Positions 43,797 to 55,642 of a stretch of 64,000 nt of DNA are shown one piece after another; position 1 is the stretch's first letter, and each line of letters opens with the position of its first letter. Under the pieces are notes generated by a model, which was given only the letters and a program-made list of their open reading frames with translations, had not been told where the DNA came from and did no database searches. The stretch is from Fragum whitleyi (lineage: Eukaryota; Mollusca; Bivalvia; Cardiida; Cardiidae), in the NCBI GenBank assembly GCA_948146395.1, contig OX411547.1, forward strand, positions 28,333,114-28,397,113. The letters run 5' to 3'. The position numbers and the translations under genes were made by a program.

Positions 43797-44825
43797 ATTT
43801 TTTCACATTTTGTTTTTCAATAACTTCAGAAAGTGGAAGAATTCAACAGAAGACAGGCGAGGTCATGGCATGAAACTTTTGGTACCACAATCAACTGTGA
43901 ATGTGCACATACACTATATGGAACCAGCCTAGAGACAGAAGAGACTGCTTCAGAAAATAATTAACCTTGTTATATAAATAGCTGTTTTTAAAGTTTGAAA
44001 TGTATTTCTCTGGTTTAAACTGTTTGTAACTTCACGTTCCTCTCTTGTGTGGCTGCAAAAAAGTTAAAAAATACCCAGATATCTGAGGGTAAGATCTTTT
44101 GGTATTTGAACTTGCTACTACTTGAACTTTCTACTTGACCATGAACAAAATGAACATGTCTGCAAAAAAGTAAATTGATACATTTTGAGAAGATATTGCT
44201 TTTAATGATAAAAATGTGGAACCAGCATTTTCATCATTTAAAACAATTTTTTCCATCCTTTTACAAGAATATTAGTGAATAATTTATCACTTAGATCTAT
44301 TGCGTAACATTCAAAGATTTGCCCTGATATTCACTGGTCCATGGACAAGTAGCCTTGAAAAATGTACTTGTCTGCAAGTACAAAAGCCCATGTTGGACAA
44401 GTTAGGACATGGGAATTCCACATCCTGTGTTTTTATATAATCAAGTGATTCATATCAGGCGGAGTTAGGGTAAACACAGTTGTCAGATAGATAGTTCAGT
44501 GTATGTGCCTTACAGTGCTGTCTTTTCATCCATTAGTCTATCCTCCATCCATCCATCAGATTTTGTCAAGACAAATACTCCTAAATCAATAGATGGATTT
44601 CAAAATAGCTCGTATGTTCTCAATCATGAGGAGATGTGATTTTTAAAAAAAATCTTAAAGTTCCTATGTCAAGGTCACATCTCAAAGTCAAACATCTGGT
44701 TTGGAGTCAGTCGTATTCGGACAACCATATAGATACTAATATGTAATTATATTTCCCTCCTATGGAGTAGAGGGGTATTTCCCTCCTATAGAGTAGAGGA
44801 GGAATATTGGTTTCAACTTGTCTGT

Positions 44826-45306
44826 CCAGCTTGATGAAATTCAGTGTTAATTCTTTTAAATTTTCAGTGTAATTCAATGAAATTTTGATGAAATTTCACT
44901 GAGATTTTGGTGAAATTCACTGTTAATTCTTTGAAATTTTTGTGAAACTTTGGTGAAAATTCACTGATATTTTGGTGAAATTCACTGTTATTTTGCCCCT
45001 TTCTTTCACTGATATTTTGCTATATCTCACTGAAATTTCACTGTTATTTCACTATATTTCACTGATATTTCACTATATTTCACTGATATTTCACTGAAAT
45101 TTCAATCCATAATTTCAATTTCAATATAATCTTGGTGAAATTTTGGTGAGATTTCATTGAAATTTTGATGAAATTCACTGTTAATTCTTTGAAATTTTGG
45201 TGAAACTTCAGTGAAATTTCACTGTTATTTTGCCCCTTTCTTTCACTGATTTTTCACTGAAATCTCAGTGAAATATCAGTGAAATTTCAATCCATATTTT
45301 CACTGG
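44826..45306. repeat. CACTGAAATTTC-type minisatellite (right outer edge of arm)
   Basis: Reverse complement of 1268-1732, with TTTTGCCCCTTTCTTTCACT occurring twice and ATTTCACTATATTTCACTG units. It ends at TTTTCACTGGGGT, the outer limit of arm homology. Confidence 0.85.
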
Positions 45307-45555
45307 GGTGTATTCAGACTTACAAAAAAACGAAAGGTCATTCTCGTGTGGAGAGAAGTCTTTAATTAATGATATCTCCTTTTATGTACGAAATGTCAGT
45401 CAAAACCAGCAGGAGAGGGGCTTCCCATTGTATTCAAAATGGTTGATCCTTTTAGATGGTGTAAGACATAATGAGGATAGAAAAATAAGCCAAGAAATAC
45501 AGTAACCACCTATGGGTCCAACAATAACTAGAGCGATGCTTATGGGAGTAGTTGC

Positions 45556-45784
45556 TTAACCCTTTGCTGTTTAATCCCTGCTTTTTACGTGCCTGTGATT
45601 TTATGATCGAGAAAACATTGTGAAAAAAGAAGAAATTGCTTCTGACAAGCAATTTCTTCTTTTTCCACACTATTTTCTACCCTACTGGATGGTAATTTTT
45701 CAAATTAAATCCACTTTAAATTTTCGTCTGCAAAACCTTTGAATTTGGAAAGGTCCAAAATTTTGTAAAACAGGAAACGGTTAA
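45556..45784 (+). mobile_element. TTAA MITE family 1, copy 3
   Basis: TTAACCCTTTGCTGTTTAAT ... AAACAGGAAACGGTTAA, 229 bp, with central hairpin AGAAGAAATTGCTT / AAGCAATTTCTTCT. The minus open frame 45452-45670 reads through this hairpin, as at 24398-24580, which explains their shared Lys/Phe-rich text. Confidence 0.9.
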
Positions 45785-45844
45785 TACAATTTTTCATAAT
45801 ATTAAACAGATCATTTTGATTCCATGTATTATATTAATTATAAC

Positions 45845-45960
45845 TCAGGGTGTCCACAGTCAGGGAAAAGTCAGGGAAAAAGATATGTTTTCAAGTTCAG
45901 GTAATTTTCAGGGAATTTTGGAATTGGTCAGGGAATTTTACAGTTTCAGCAAAAGCAAAA
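45845..45960. mobile_element. Possible transposon fragment (GGGTGTCCACAGTCAGGG)
   Basis: CAGGGTGTCCACAGTCAGGG followed by AAAGTCAGGGAAA, TTTTCAGGGAATTTTGG and GGTCAGGGAATTTTAC gives four repeats of TCAGGGAA. Similar strings begin some hAT-like repeats in animals, but the other end is not evident, so this is tentative. Confidence 0.35.
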
Positions 45961-46764
45961 TTACCAAATTTGCTAAGTAACAACATCTTATTGACCTCTA
46001 CAAAATGTCGAACAGTTTCTTCTCTGAGGTCAAATTTGACGCCAGGGGCCACTCCCCTGGGGTCAAAAATTGAACATAGGCTCATATTGACTTTCTGTGG
46101 ATATAATTTTGTGTCATCATCTCCTCAGACAGTTTTTCCCTCTGTGTGCATGGAATTCCTCTTGGTGTTTTTAGTCGGTTCCTTTTATTAAAAAACAATT
46201 TGAAAAACTTTTGGGATATCGCAAGTTTTCCAGTTAAAAAGGGGTCATAAAATGCTCCTTCAAATTCCACTCCTTCATAGAAAAGCCTTCGTGGCGGTGT
46301 GTGGGGTATTCTCGTCAGCCCTTGGGGGCGACAGCTCTAGTTTTACTGAAGTGAGAAATGACAGGCAACCATGGGTGGATTGGTGCACCAGCTGGAGCGT
46401 TTTATTTGAGATTTTGTTGAAAGTGGTATAAACCCCATAGATACAAAGCTAAATAAATTTTAAGTACCATATTTCAATTTTCATTGGAATTTTTCTTAGT
46501 TTTTTCATTGCTGATGAAATTGTTCCTAGTTATTATTATATAATTATACAATGATTTGCCATAAACTCTTTTTATTATTTGGGAAAAACTAATTCAAACA
46601 TAGGAACTGCAGAGATTAAATTAATGCATTCTGTCTGATGGCTTATCAGTACTTTAGGCTTTTAGAGATTTATATATCCTGTCGACTGATAATATTTTGA
46701 ATTATTATATAAAAGGACACAAATTTTAGCATGGTCTGAAAATTAAGTTCTTACAGTTTGCCAA
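45961..46764. other. No gene recognised
   Basis: Open frames at 45850-46191 (plus), 45897-46085 and 46082-46270 (minus) overlap each other and show no motif. Somewhat higher GC near 46280-46340 (CGTGGCGGTGTGTGGGG). Confidence 0.45.
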
Positions 46765-47000
46765 TTTTTTCCTGCTTTGCATCGTTTTGTGATCCTAAAT
46801 GCAGGGCTGGTTAATGATTTGACACACTGATACCAAGGTTACCATTCTTTGTAAAGGTCGAGGGCATTTTCAGGGTAATATTCATCTAGGATTTTCAGGG
46901 TAATATTCATCTAGAATAAAACTGACATAATGACAGTGCTGCGTTCAGGATGACAAAACGGTGCAAGCAGTTTTTCAATTGTATTCCGCTTTGCATGCAA
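46765..47000. mobile_element. TIR element family 8, short copy
   Basis: Left: CCTGCTTTGCATCG then TTTTGTGATCCTAAATGCAG. Right: CAGTGCTGCGTTCAGGATGA, CAAAACGGTGCAAGCAG and GTATTCCGCTTTGCATGC. Inverted and related to 23251-23615. Between them a ~28 bp tandem duplication (TTTCAGGGTAATATTCATCT) occurs twice at about 46869-46915. Confidence 0.65.
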
Positions 47001-47492
47001 TGACTTTTATAGTAAGATCTCTCTGTTTAAACGAAAATTTAAGATCATGGGCCAAGGTCGAGGACATATTTCAAGGTTATATAAATTCAAAATGTAAACT
47101 GTATTGTAAAAAATCATACATAAGATTTAAAAAGGGAGCTGACAGGCTTTATTTTTGTTTAACAAATACATCTTTTTCATCACTCTTTAATAAAGTGGTT
47201 TTGATAGTGCAAACATTACAGAATATTATAGGGGGTATTCATTTTCTTACAAAGTAAATATAAATTGTCCTTGTCTAATTTTCTCTGGTTTGTTTGCAGA
47301 CTGGTATCTTTTTAAAACTATTGTAGTGCATTTTCTATCTTTTTTGAATTTGATGAATACATATTTCAATACTCTTCAGTACATTTAGCAAATGCGTTAT
47401 TGTCATTTCTCTGATAGAAAATCCTTATTTCTACATTTTGAAAATGGTGACAATTAGGAGTCATCAGTAAACTAAAGCAAGTTCCTTAATAT
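47001..47492. other. No feature recognised
   Basis: AT-rich. The 98-codon frame 46961-47257 starts inside the neighbouring repeat arm and has no recognisable domain. Confidence 0.45.
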
Positions 47493-47690
47493 ATGTGACC
47501 CGTCACATGAAAAGGGACCATCTGGGAAGTGTGTGAAGTATTGACCCGAGTCAGACTGTGCAATTTGGGCAGAAACTTTTCACTAATAGATAATTTTCTG
47601 AATCTAGAATGATTTTTTCTATTTTGGAAATACGCTTTCAGGTTAACCTATGCTAGATCCCTTTTTTACTCAAGCATGATTGGCAGTATA
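47493..47690. mobile_element. TGTGAYCC MITE family 5, truncated
   Basis: ATGTGACCCGTCACATGAAA, AGGGACCATCTGGGAAG, GAGTCAGACTGTGCA, TTTCTGAATCTAGAAT and AGGTTAACCTATGCTAGA follow the order of the complete copy at 48143. The distal terminal repeat is missing. Confidence 0.65.
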
Positions 47691-48031
47691 ATATTATATC
47701 GTTGATAACTTTTTTATTTTGAAATGACTTTCTAATCTAGAGATCTTAAAGCCAGTGGAGCGATATACAGCACTTCTTGTTTATAGATTTTTCTTAAGGA
47801 TGTCAAAAAATTGGTATTGTATGGAAATGAGTTAAGTGATCCAGATTTAGAAAAAAAAGTTCCATTTGTTGGCATGAATTGATTAAGTAAATAAGTGTCA
47901 TATGGCTGACATGCTTGCCTATTTAAAGATTTCTCTTTGATGAAATCCTTTTGAAACATTAAAATACATATTCAAATAAACTTGTAGCTCACACAAAGGT
48001 TTTAATATCATATTTTATAGTCTTTTGTGCT

Positions 48032-48120
48032 TTTTAACCCTTGTCACGCTGAGTAAAAGGCTAGTAAAATTGCGTATGAATCAAAGTGCAGAATGCACTG
48101 GATGCTCTCATCAGGAGTCA
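48032..48120. mobile_element. TTAA MITE family 2, end fragment
   Basis: TTTAACCCTTGTCACGCTGA, then AAGGCTAGTAAAATTGCGTA and CAAAGTGCAGAATG. Only one terminus is present. Confidence 0.5.
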
Positions 48121-48142
48121 GTGTTTAATTTGGAAATTATTT

Positions 48143-48402
48143 GTGATCCCTCATGTCAAAAGGGACTATCTCAGTAGTGAGTAAAGTGTCAACCTAGTCA
48201 GACTGTGCAGACTGCGTAGACTGACTTGGGTCAAAATTTTACGCACTTTACTTATTTTCTGAATCTAGAATAGTCGATCTACCTTCCTGTGAAAGAATCT
48301 ATGAAATACACCTCTGGTTGGCCTTTACTAGAACCAACCTCTTTCTCAAATGTTTATTTTACGGATTTCTGAGATGGTCCCTTTCCGCGTGACAGATCAC
48401 AT
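48143..48402. mobile_element. TGTGAYCC MITE family 5, complete copy
   Basis: Left end TGTGATCCCTCATGTCAAAA then GGGACTATCTCAG. Right end CTGAGATGGTCCCTTTCC then GCGTGACAGATCACA. The inverted repeats extend ~35 bp with mismatches. Non-coding, 260 bp. Confidence 0.75.
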
Positions 48403-48446
48403 TTAAAAAAAACAAAAAAAACCCAAAGTGGTCAGATGTCAGTTTC

Positions 48447-48642
48447 ATCTCTGTACATCCACAGCTCCACAGCTCCTTCAATTATAGACAGATTTTCATG
48501 AAACTTTCACAGAATGATTCTCTTGTAACCATGCCCATGTCATCTGGATTTTGTGATGCTATGTTGGAGCACTGATTAAAAAAAGGCATTAGTTGACAAT
48601 TTACCTGTGGCAACATAAATTTTGACTATGGCACTCTTGTTT
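48447..48642 (+). mobile_element. 3' part of a Helentron-like element
   Basis: A monomer-like stretch (CTCCTTCAATTATAGACAG, TTCATGAAACTTTCACAG, GTTGGAGCACTGATT) leads to TTTTGACTATGGCACTCTTGTT-type ending (positions 48621-48642), matching the end of element L (GATGGCACTCTTGTT). Confidence 0.6.
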
Positions 48643-49410
48643 TAAGTTTACTACTTTATTTATATAATCTTTAGAATGAATTGGAAATTCCAAAATATAT
48701 ATTGTACATGACTTTTCAGGCAAAATGAAACTATTTTCTGAAATGCGAAAATAATTGGCACTAGTCTCTCTGCTTGGACTGTATAGACTGAAGTTTGTTG
48801 TTGAAACTTAAGATTTTGACTTATGCCAAATATCATACTGAACCTTGGTTAAAATACAAACTTAGTCTGTCGCACCTTAGGGTTCTGGCCAGCAACTGGA
48901 GAAAATGTTGATGATCGCCGATGATCTTCATACTAATGCAGGAAAATTGTTGTGTGAATGCCTTTTAAGTATTGGTCAAAAAGCAGAGAATCATTGGAGA
49001 ATGCTGGCATAACATTACTGCATAATAGAAGCACATTTTTTAAAAGGTTTATATTTTCTGATGTATCTCAAGGGCATTTCTACTGTTACGCAATTTACGC
49101 AAGAGCATAATAGAAATAAATTCTCTTTTTGATTAAATATCATTGATGAATAACAAAAAATTGAATGATGTTCTGATTGTTCACCAACGATCAAATCATT
49201 AAAGAGGGGAGCAGGCGAATGGCATTTGTCTTTTATCACAGTCCACTTATTGCCTTTATCCTATATGTACTTTAGTGGTTGCCTTCTAAGTGCATAAAAA
49301 TTTCCAAATAGTTACGCCTACTGGTATATATCTTTATTGGTTGCTGTTACACAGTTTTGGCATCTTTAAGTACAGTCGCAAGAAATATGTTATACACATG
49401 CTTTTTATTA
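48643..49410. other. No feature recognised
   Basis: Unique-looking DNA between two Helentron-like elements. The minus frame 49015-49239 has no motif. Confidence 0.45.
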
Positions 49411-50472
49411 TAACGCCGGAGGTGGACGTATATTGGCGTCATCTTCTCCATCTCTCCGTCCATCCGTCCGTCCACTTTTCTTGTCAACACAACTCCTCCT
49501 AAGTTTCTGGCTTGATCTTCTTAAAAACTTGGTCAATGTTATCACCTCAATTGGTAGATGTGCATGAAGGAAGGATTTTACGGTTCATTGATTTTTGCCA
49601 GAGTTATGCCCCTTAAAAACTTAGTCTCCAGGTCCACTTTTCTTGTCAACGCAACTCCTCCTAAGTTTCTGGCTGGATCTTCTTGAAACTTAGTCAATGT
49701 TATCACCTCAATTGGTAGATGTGCATGAAGGAAGGATTTTATGGTTCGTTGATTTTTGCCTGATATATCCTCCTTAAAAACTTAGTCTCTGGGTCCACTT
49801 TTCTTGTCAACGCAACTCCTCCTAAGTTTCTGGCTGGATCGGTAGATGTGCATGAAGGAAGGATTTTATGGTTCGTTGATTTTTGCCTGAGTTATGCCCC
49901 TTAAAATCTTAGTCTCTGGGGCTTATTGCCTCAGTTATGTCCCCTTAAAATTTTGTCTATGGGGCTCATTGAAATTGCAGCCTTGTGAATGCAACTCTTC
50001 CTAAGTTTCTGGCTGGATCTAAATGAAACTTGGTGGATGTTATAACCGAAATTGATAGATGAGCATGAAGTAAGGAATTTACTGTTCATTAATTTTACCC
50101 TAAATTATGCCCCCTTAAAACTTAGTATCTAGGACTTATTGAAATTGCAGCCTTTTGAACGCAACTCCTCCTTACTTTTTGTCTTTATTTAAATGAAACT
50201 TGGTCAATGTCATCACCATAATTTGTAGATGTACATGGATCAAGGATTTTATGGCTCATTTATTTCCCTGAATTATGCCCCCTTAAAACTTAGTGTCTGG
50301 GGCTTATTGAAATTGCAGCCTTGTGAAGGCAACTCCTCCTAACTTTTTGTCTTGATTTAAATGAAACTTGGTCATTTTCAATTTGGTTCTGTCAAAATTA
50401 GTAGTGTCTACAATTATTTTCGTGAAACAGCAGCAAAGTGGCGGCGTATTTTGTGACGATGGCACTCTTGTT
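49411..50472 (+). mobile_element. Helentron-like element L
   Basis: 5' TATAACGCCGGAGGTGGACG, ATATTGGCGTCATCTTCTCC, a CCGTCCATCCGTCCGTCC tract, then about six monomers (GCAACTCCTCCTAAGTTTCT, GAAACTTGGTCAATGTTATC, GATGTGCATGAAGGAAGG, AGTTATGCCCCCTTAAAA), some shortened. The 3' end is GGCGGCGTATTTTGTGACG then ATGGCACTCTTGTT. About 1.06 kb. No protein encoded. Confidence 0.75.
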
Positions 50473-51695
50473 GAAAATAGACACATTCTGAAAACACTGA
50501 CCAGAATGTTGTGGCATCATGATAGCTTAAATATACCATAAAACCTCTAATATAACCACAGGGGTTTATTAGAATCATCATGTTCTGCATTTTTAGCCAT
50601 TCTTCCACATCTTCACAACTGTAAATCTGCAGATCTGAATAATCTTGGGTACAGTACACTCAGAAAATCAGAGAAAAACTTAAGGCAAATCATTAATTTA
50701 AGCATTGGATTAGAACAAAAGCTTAATATGGTGGATTTAAGTTTTCCAAAAATCATACAAAAATGGCCAACCTTGACGTCAATAGAAGGGGATTGGGTTG
50801 TAATAGAGTATGGGGCTCTATAAGAACTTTTACAGTAATAGTTTTAAATCATAACCCAATCATTTTTGCAGAGATTGACCAATAAAAAGTCTCTTGCTGG
50901 GACAAGGATAAATCCACCTGTGTTAAAACAGTTAAATAGAAGATCATTTGAAATCCTGTTTAGGAAGTGAAGGAGTGGTAAATTTATTTGAACAAATATA
51001 AGATAAGACTTTAAACAAACAACAAATTAGCTCTTAAGAACTCTTCTAAACTTCTTTCTATCTGTTCATTTTACTGATAATATCAACTGTCAAACTTTTT
51101 TAATAGTTTATTTAATGTGATATTTAGGCCACCGGCCCATACACATAGACATAGACATAAAGTATTACAAACATTACATACACAAACAAACTTTAACCTC
51201 TTATATTAACATACGGCAGAACTTTTAGTATTTCAACTATGTGGACAGTAGTTGTATTGAATAATGTACTTACATTCCATTTTAGCAAGGCCAGCGACAT
51301 GTTGTTAGGGTGGTGTGTCCGTTGTGTGGCTGTGCCCATCTATCTGTGCATCTGTCAGTGCATAAACTTTTCTTTAAATATCTTCTCCTTCTGGGTGGAT
51401 TTTAATGGCAGATATGATCCTTGGATGACCCTCTACTTAAATTGTTCAAGAAATTTTGAAAAAAACCAAATATGGGCATCTTTTTTCACTGTAAAATTAT
51501 TAAGAATCTTCTCTTCCCAAACCATTAGGCTGATTTCAATGAAACTAAACATGGATGTTCCTATGGTGGGACCATAAATGTTTATGTGGCAGGCTGGGGC
51601 CAAATTTCACTTTGAAAACTTAAAAGATCGTCTCCTAATTAATTGGACTAAATTCAATCTTGGTATGAATGTTCCATATATCCCAGACCATTTTT
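50473..51695. other. Mostly unique DNA, with a decayed monomer-like tract at 51290-51690
   Basis: GGTGGTGTGTCCGTTGTGTG, TTCTCTTCCCAAACCATTAG, CTGATTTCAATGAAACTAAA and TGGATGTTCC resemble Helentron-like core monomers without clear ends. The 112-codon frame 51239-51577 lies in this tract and is not supported as a gene. Confidence 0.45.
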
Positions 51696-53382
51696 AGCTC
51701 ACCTGAGCACAAAGTGCTCAAGTGAGCTATTGTGATCACCTTTTGTTCGGCGTCCATGCATCGTCAGTCGTCCATCATTCGTCAACAATTTCTTTAAAAG
51801 ACATCTCCTCCTAAACTACTGGGCCAATTTGCACCAAATTTTACAGAAATGTTCCCTAGGTGGTCCCCTTCGGAAATTGCTAAAAGAATTGAAATTAGTG
51901 AAAAACTCTGGTTGCTATGGCAACCAAAGTTGAAAATTTAAGAAAATCTTTAAAATTCTTCTTTTTTAGAACAAGCAGTCCTACAGCCTTGAAAATTGGC
52001 ATGGATGATCAGCTCATAGACCTCAATAAAAATAGCTAAAATCATATCTGTTGGGTCACCAGGTGCGGTGCACATGGGGGGAGAGGGGAGTTCTTTGGGT
52101 TAATTTTGTAATCTTTAACCTTCTTCTTCTTCTGAATAAGAAGCTATACAGCCCTCAAATTTGGCATGGAGGATCAGCTCATAGACCTTAATAAAAATAG
52201 CTAAAATCATATCTGTTGGGCTGCCAGGTGCGGAGCACCAGGGGGGAGGGGGTAGTACTTTTGTGAAATTTTGTAATCTTTAACCTTATTCTTCTTCTGA
52301 ACCAGGAGCCCGACAGATTTGAATTTTGGCATGGATGATCAGCATATGGACCTTTATAAAAGTAGCTAAAATCATGACTGTAGATTCACCAGGTGCAGAG
52401 CACCAAGGGGGAGAGGGTAGTACTTTTGTGAACATTTTGTAATCTTTAACCTTATTCTTCTTCTGAACCATAAGCCCATTAGACTTGAAAATTGGCATGG
52501 AGGATCAGCTCATAAATCTTAATAAAAATAGCTAAAATCATGACTGTAATGCCTCCAGGTGCGGAGCACCAGGGGGGAGGGGGTAGTACTTTTGTGAAAA
52601 TTTTGTAACTTTAACCTTCATCTTCTAATAAACCAGGAGCCCTACAGACTTCAATATTGGCATGGATGATAAGCATATGGATCTAAAATAAAATAGCTAA
52701 AATCATGAATGTAGGGCCACCAGATGCGGAGCATAAGGGGGGAGGGGGTAGTACTTTGGGTCAATTTTGAAATCTTTAACCTTATTCTTCTCCTGGATCA
52801 GGGACCCTACAGACTTGAAAATTGTCATGGGTGATCAATATATTGACATTAATAAAAATAGCTAAAATCATGACTGTTGGGTCACCAGGTGCTGAGTGTC
52901 TTGGGGAAGGGGTAGTACTTTGGATCATTTTTGAAATCTTTAAACTTCTTCTAATGAACCAGGAGTCCTACAGACTTGAAAATTGGTATGGATGATCAGC
53001 ATATGGACATTATTAGCTAAAATCATGACTGTAGATTCACCAGGTGCAGAGCATCTTGGGGGAGGGGGGAGTGCTTTGTTGAGAATTTTGAATCCCTACA
53101 GCCTTTATATTTGACATGGATTGATCAACTTATTAAAGAAAACTTTAAAAGTCTCAGACTCAGCCTGTATATCTGGCATAGATTAACTGATCACAGACCT
53201 TTTATGAAAAAAGCTTAAATAAATAATGACCAGGGGAGGAGCAGAGGAGGGTGGGGAAGGATTATTTCAAATGTTATCTGATTGAATTAGTAAAAATCTC
53301 TTTTTCTGTGGTTGCATGGACATACCTATGTAATGAAGCTTTTTTCTCAGGTGAGCGACCCAGGGCCAACGGCCCTCTTGTT
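51696..53382 (+). mobile_element. Helentron-like element E (AGCTCACCTGAGC), 1.69 kb
   Basis: 5' AGCTCACCTGAGCACAAAGT with GCTCAAGTGAGCT forms the start hairpin. It continues ATTGTGATCACC, TTTTGTTCGGCGTCC, CTCCTAAACTACTGGGCCAA and TTGCTATGGCAACCAAAG, then about seven ~160 bp monomers (AACCAGGAGCCCTACAGAC, GGCATGGATGATCAGC, AATAGCTAAAATCATG, CCACCAGGTGCGGAGCACC), the subterminal inverted CTCAGGTGAGC, 3' hairpin GGGCC/GGCCC and end CTCTTGTT. A TT precedes the start. No coding capacity: frames such as 52286-52498 are monomer shadows. Confidence 0.85.
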
Positions 53383-53393
53383 TTCATTTGTAT

Positions 53394-53675
53394 GTCATAA
53401 CCAAAGGGTTATATTATGTTATGGCCCCAGTTGTCTGTCTGTCTGTCCTTCTGTCCATTTGTTAGCAATTTTTTGTGTGCGCAACTCATCCTGAATTATC
53501 AATGGGAATCAGCTGAAACTTGGCACATTTACTCCTTTTGATGTCTAGTTGTGCTTAAGACCTTTGAAATTCAAATCACTACAGTCATTCCTGAGAAACC
53601 TTGAATTATCTGCCCTTGAATTGAACGAAAATCACTGTTCATGGCGTATATGCACTGCTCTGCAAAGCTCTTGTT
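53394..53675 (+). mobile_element. Short Helentron-like element M between E and F
   Basis: Start GTCATAACCAAAGGGTTATA with TTATGTTATGGCCCC, a (GTCT)n run near 53431-53450, one core stretch (GCGCAACTCATCCTGAATTA, GAAACTTGGCACATTTACTC), and end CATGGCGTATATGCACTGC then TCTGCAAAGCTCTTGTT. ~280 bp, essentially one monomer. Confidence 0.65.
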
Positions 53676-53808
53676 TTCCATGTAGTAGCCCATTCAATAT
53701 CTAGTTTTCCTTTTGAGCTGGTCCGGCTGAAAATTCCTATCCAATTGGTCAAGATTAATTCTTTTCTTTCCAGTTTGTCAATTCTAAAACTTCCCTTTCC
53801 TACTTTTT

Positions 53809-55641
53809 AGCTCACCTGAGCACGAAGTGCTCATGTGAGCTATTGTGATCACCTTTCGTCCCTCCGTCATCCGTCGTCCGGCGTCCATCAACAATTTCTT
53901 TAAACGACATCTCCTCCTAAACTACTGGGCCAATCAACACCAAATTTTACAGAAATGTTGCTTAGGTGGTCCCCTTCCAAAATAGCTAAAAGAATTGAAA
54001 TCCATGAAAAATCCTGGTTGCTATGGCAACCAAAGGTGAAATTTTAAGAAAATCTTAATAATTCTTCTTCTTCTCAACCAGAAGTACTAGAGACTTAAAA
54101 TTTGGCATGTTCATAGACCTGAATTAAAATAGCTAAAATCATATCTCTTTGGCCTTCAGGTGCAGAGCACCAGGGGGGAAGGGGTAGTACTTTGGGTAAA
54201 TTTTGTAATTTTTAACCTTCTTCTTCTGATGAACCAGGAGCCCTACAGACTTGAAAATTGGCATGGATGATCAGTTCATAGACCTGAATAAAAATAGCTA
54301 AAATCGTATCTGTTGGGCCACCAGGTGCAGAGCAACAGGGGGGAGGGAGAAGTACTTTGGGTAAATTTTGTTATCTTAAATTTACTTCTCCTTCAGAACT
54401 AGGAGCCCTACAGACATGAAAATTGGGATGGATGATCAGTTCATAGACCTGAATTAAAATAGCTAAAATCTTATCTCTTGGGCCACCAGGTGTGGAGCAC
54501 CAGGGGGGAGGGAATGGTACTTTAGGTAAATTTTGTAATCTTAAACCTTCTTCTTCTTTGGAACCAGGTGCCCTACAGACTTGACAATTAGCAGTGATGA
54601 TCAGTTAATAGACTTTAATAAAAATAGCTAAAATCATATCTGTTTGGTCACCAGGTGCAGACCACCAGGGGGGAGAGGGTAGTCCTTTGGGTAAATTTTG
54701 AAATCTTTAACCTTTTTCTTCTTTGGAACCAGGAGCCCTACAGACTTGAAAATTGGCATGGATAATCAGCTTGAAAACCTTAATCAAAATAGTTAAAACC
54801 ATGACCGTTGTGCCACCAGGTGCAGATCATCTCTGGGGAGGGGCTTGAAATCTTTGACTGATTTCTTCTGATGAACAAGAATCCTTACAGCCTTTATATT
54901 TGACAAGAATGATCAGCTCATAGACCCTATCTGAAATAGCTAAAATCATGAATATTTGGCCACCAGGTGCAGAGCACCAGGGGGCGGGAGGGTAGCTTTT
55001 CAGAGCAATTCTTAAATCTTTAACCTTCTTCTTCTGATAAACCATGTGCCCTACAGACTTGAAAAATGGCAAGGATGATCAGCATATGGACCATAATTAG
55101 AATAGCTAAAATCATAACTGTTGGGCCACCAGGTGCGGAGCCACTGGGGTGGAAGGAGTAGTACTTTGTTAACATTTTTTAAATCCATAACCTTCTTCTG
55201 GTGAACCAGAATCCCTACAACCTTTATATTTGACACGGATGAACAGCCCATAGACCCTATTTTACATAGCTGTAACCATGAATGTTTGGCTACCATGTAA
55301 AGAGCATTGGGGGAGAGGGTAGAATTCGGGTCAATTTTGAAATTTTAAACCTTCTTCTGATGATGAAGTAGGAATCTTACAGCCTTTAAATTTGGCATGA
55401 GTCATCAGCTCATATACTTTAATCAAAATAGATATAGTCATGATTGTTTTGGTGACCAGGGGCAGAGACCCAAGGGGATGGGGTAGTGCTTTGAATTCCT
55501 ACAGCTTTTTCATTTGATATAGAATAATCAGCTCATAGAACTAAATTTAAACAGCTATTCTGATTGTTGGGCCAAGAGATGCAGAGCAACAGAGGGGAGA
55601 GGGTAGTACTTCAGGTCAATTTTAACATTTGAACTTTTTTT
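53809..55641 (+). mobile_element. Helentron-like element F, 3' end missing or shared
   Basis: The start AGCTCACCTGAGCACGAAGT with GCTCATGTGAGCT and the same leader as E (GGTTGCTATGGCAACCAAAG) are followed by about ten ~160 bp monomers with AGGTGCAGAGCACCAGGGGG-type hairpins. Before any 3' hairpin appears, a second family start (AAGCTCACCTGAGCACAAAG) occurs at 55643. F is either truncated by G or G is an internal duplication and 56254 closes both. Frames 54827-55072 and 55051-55296 are shadows. Confidence 0.75.
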
Positions 55642-55642
55642 A

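Larger units (their letters stand above)
40684..45310. repeat. Right arm of the large inverted duplication
   Basis: Reverse-complement partner of 1266-6677. It contains the mirror copies of the Helentron-like fragments, MITE and minisatellite, and lacks the hAT-like insertion (continuous sequence at 41148-41164). A ~30 bp extra stretch (TGAATAATTTATCACTTAG) near 44276 is private to this arm. The 65-codon frame 42007-42204 and 61-codon frame 41429-41614 have counterparts in the left arm only because the DNA is duplicated. Confidence 0.9.

Noticed and set aside
1266..45310. A 44 kb giant transposon with 4.6 kb terminal inverted repeats (Maverick/Polinton-like)
   Set aside because: No polymerase, integrase, capsid or other coding sequence lies between the arms and no target duplication is visible outside them. 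Kept only as an alternative.
45850..46191. 113-codon frame near a GC-richer stretch, possible exon
   Set aside because: Overlapped by other frames on the opposite strand, begins in TCAGGGAA repeats and shows no domain or splice pattern I can defend.
51239..51577. 112-codon frame with a Cys-rich start, possible membrane protein
   Set aside because: It runs through a decayed Helentron-type core (AATGAAACT..ATGGATGTTCC). No homologous frame is evident and hydrophobicity follows T-richness.
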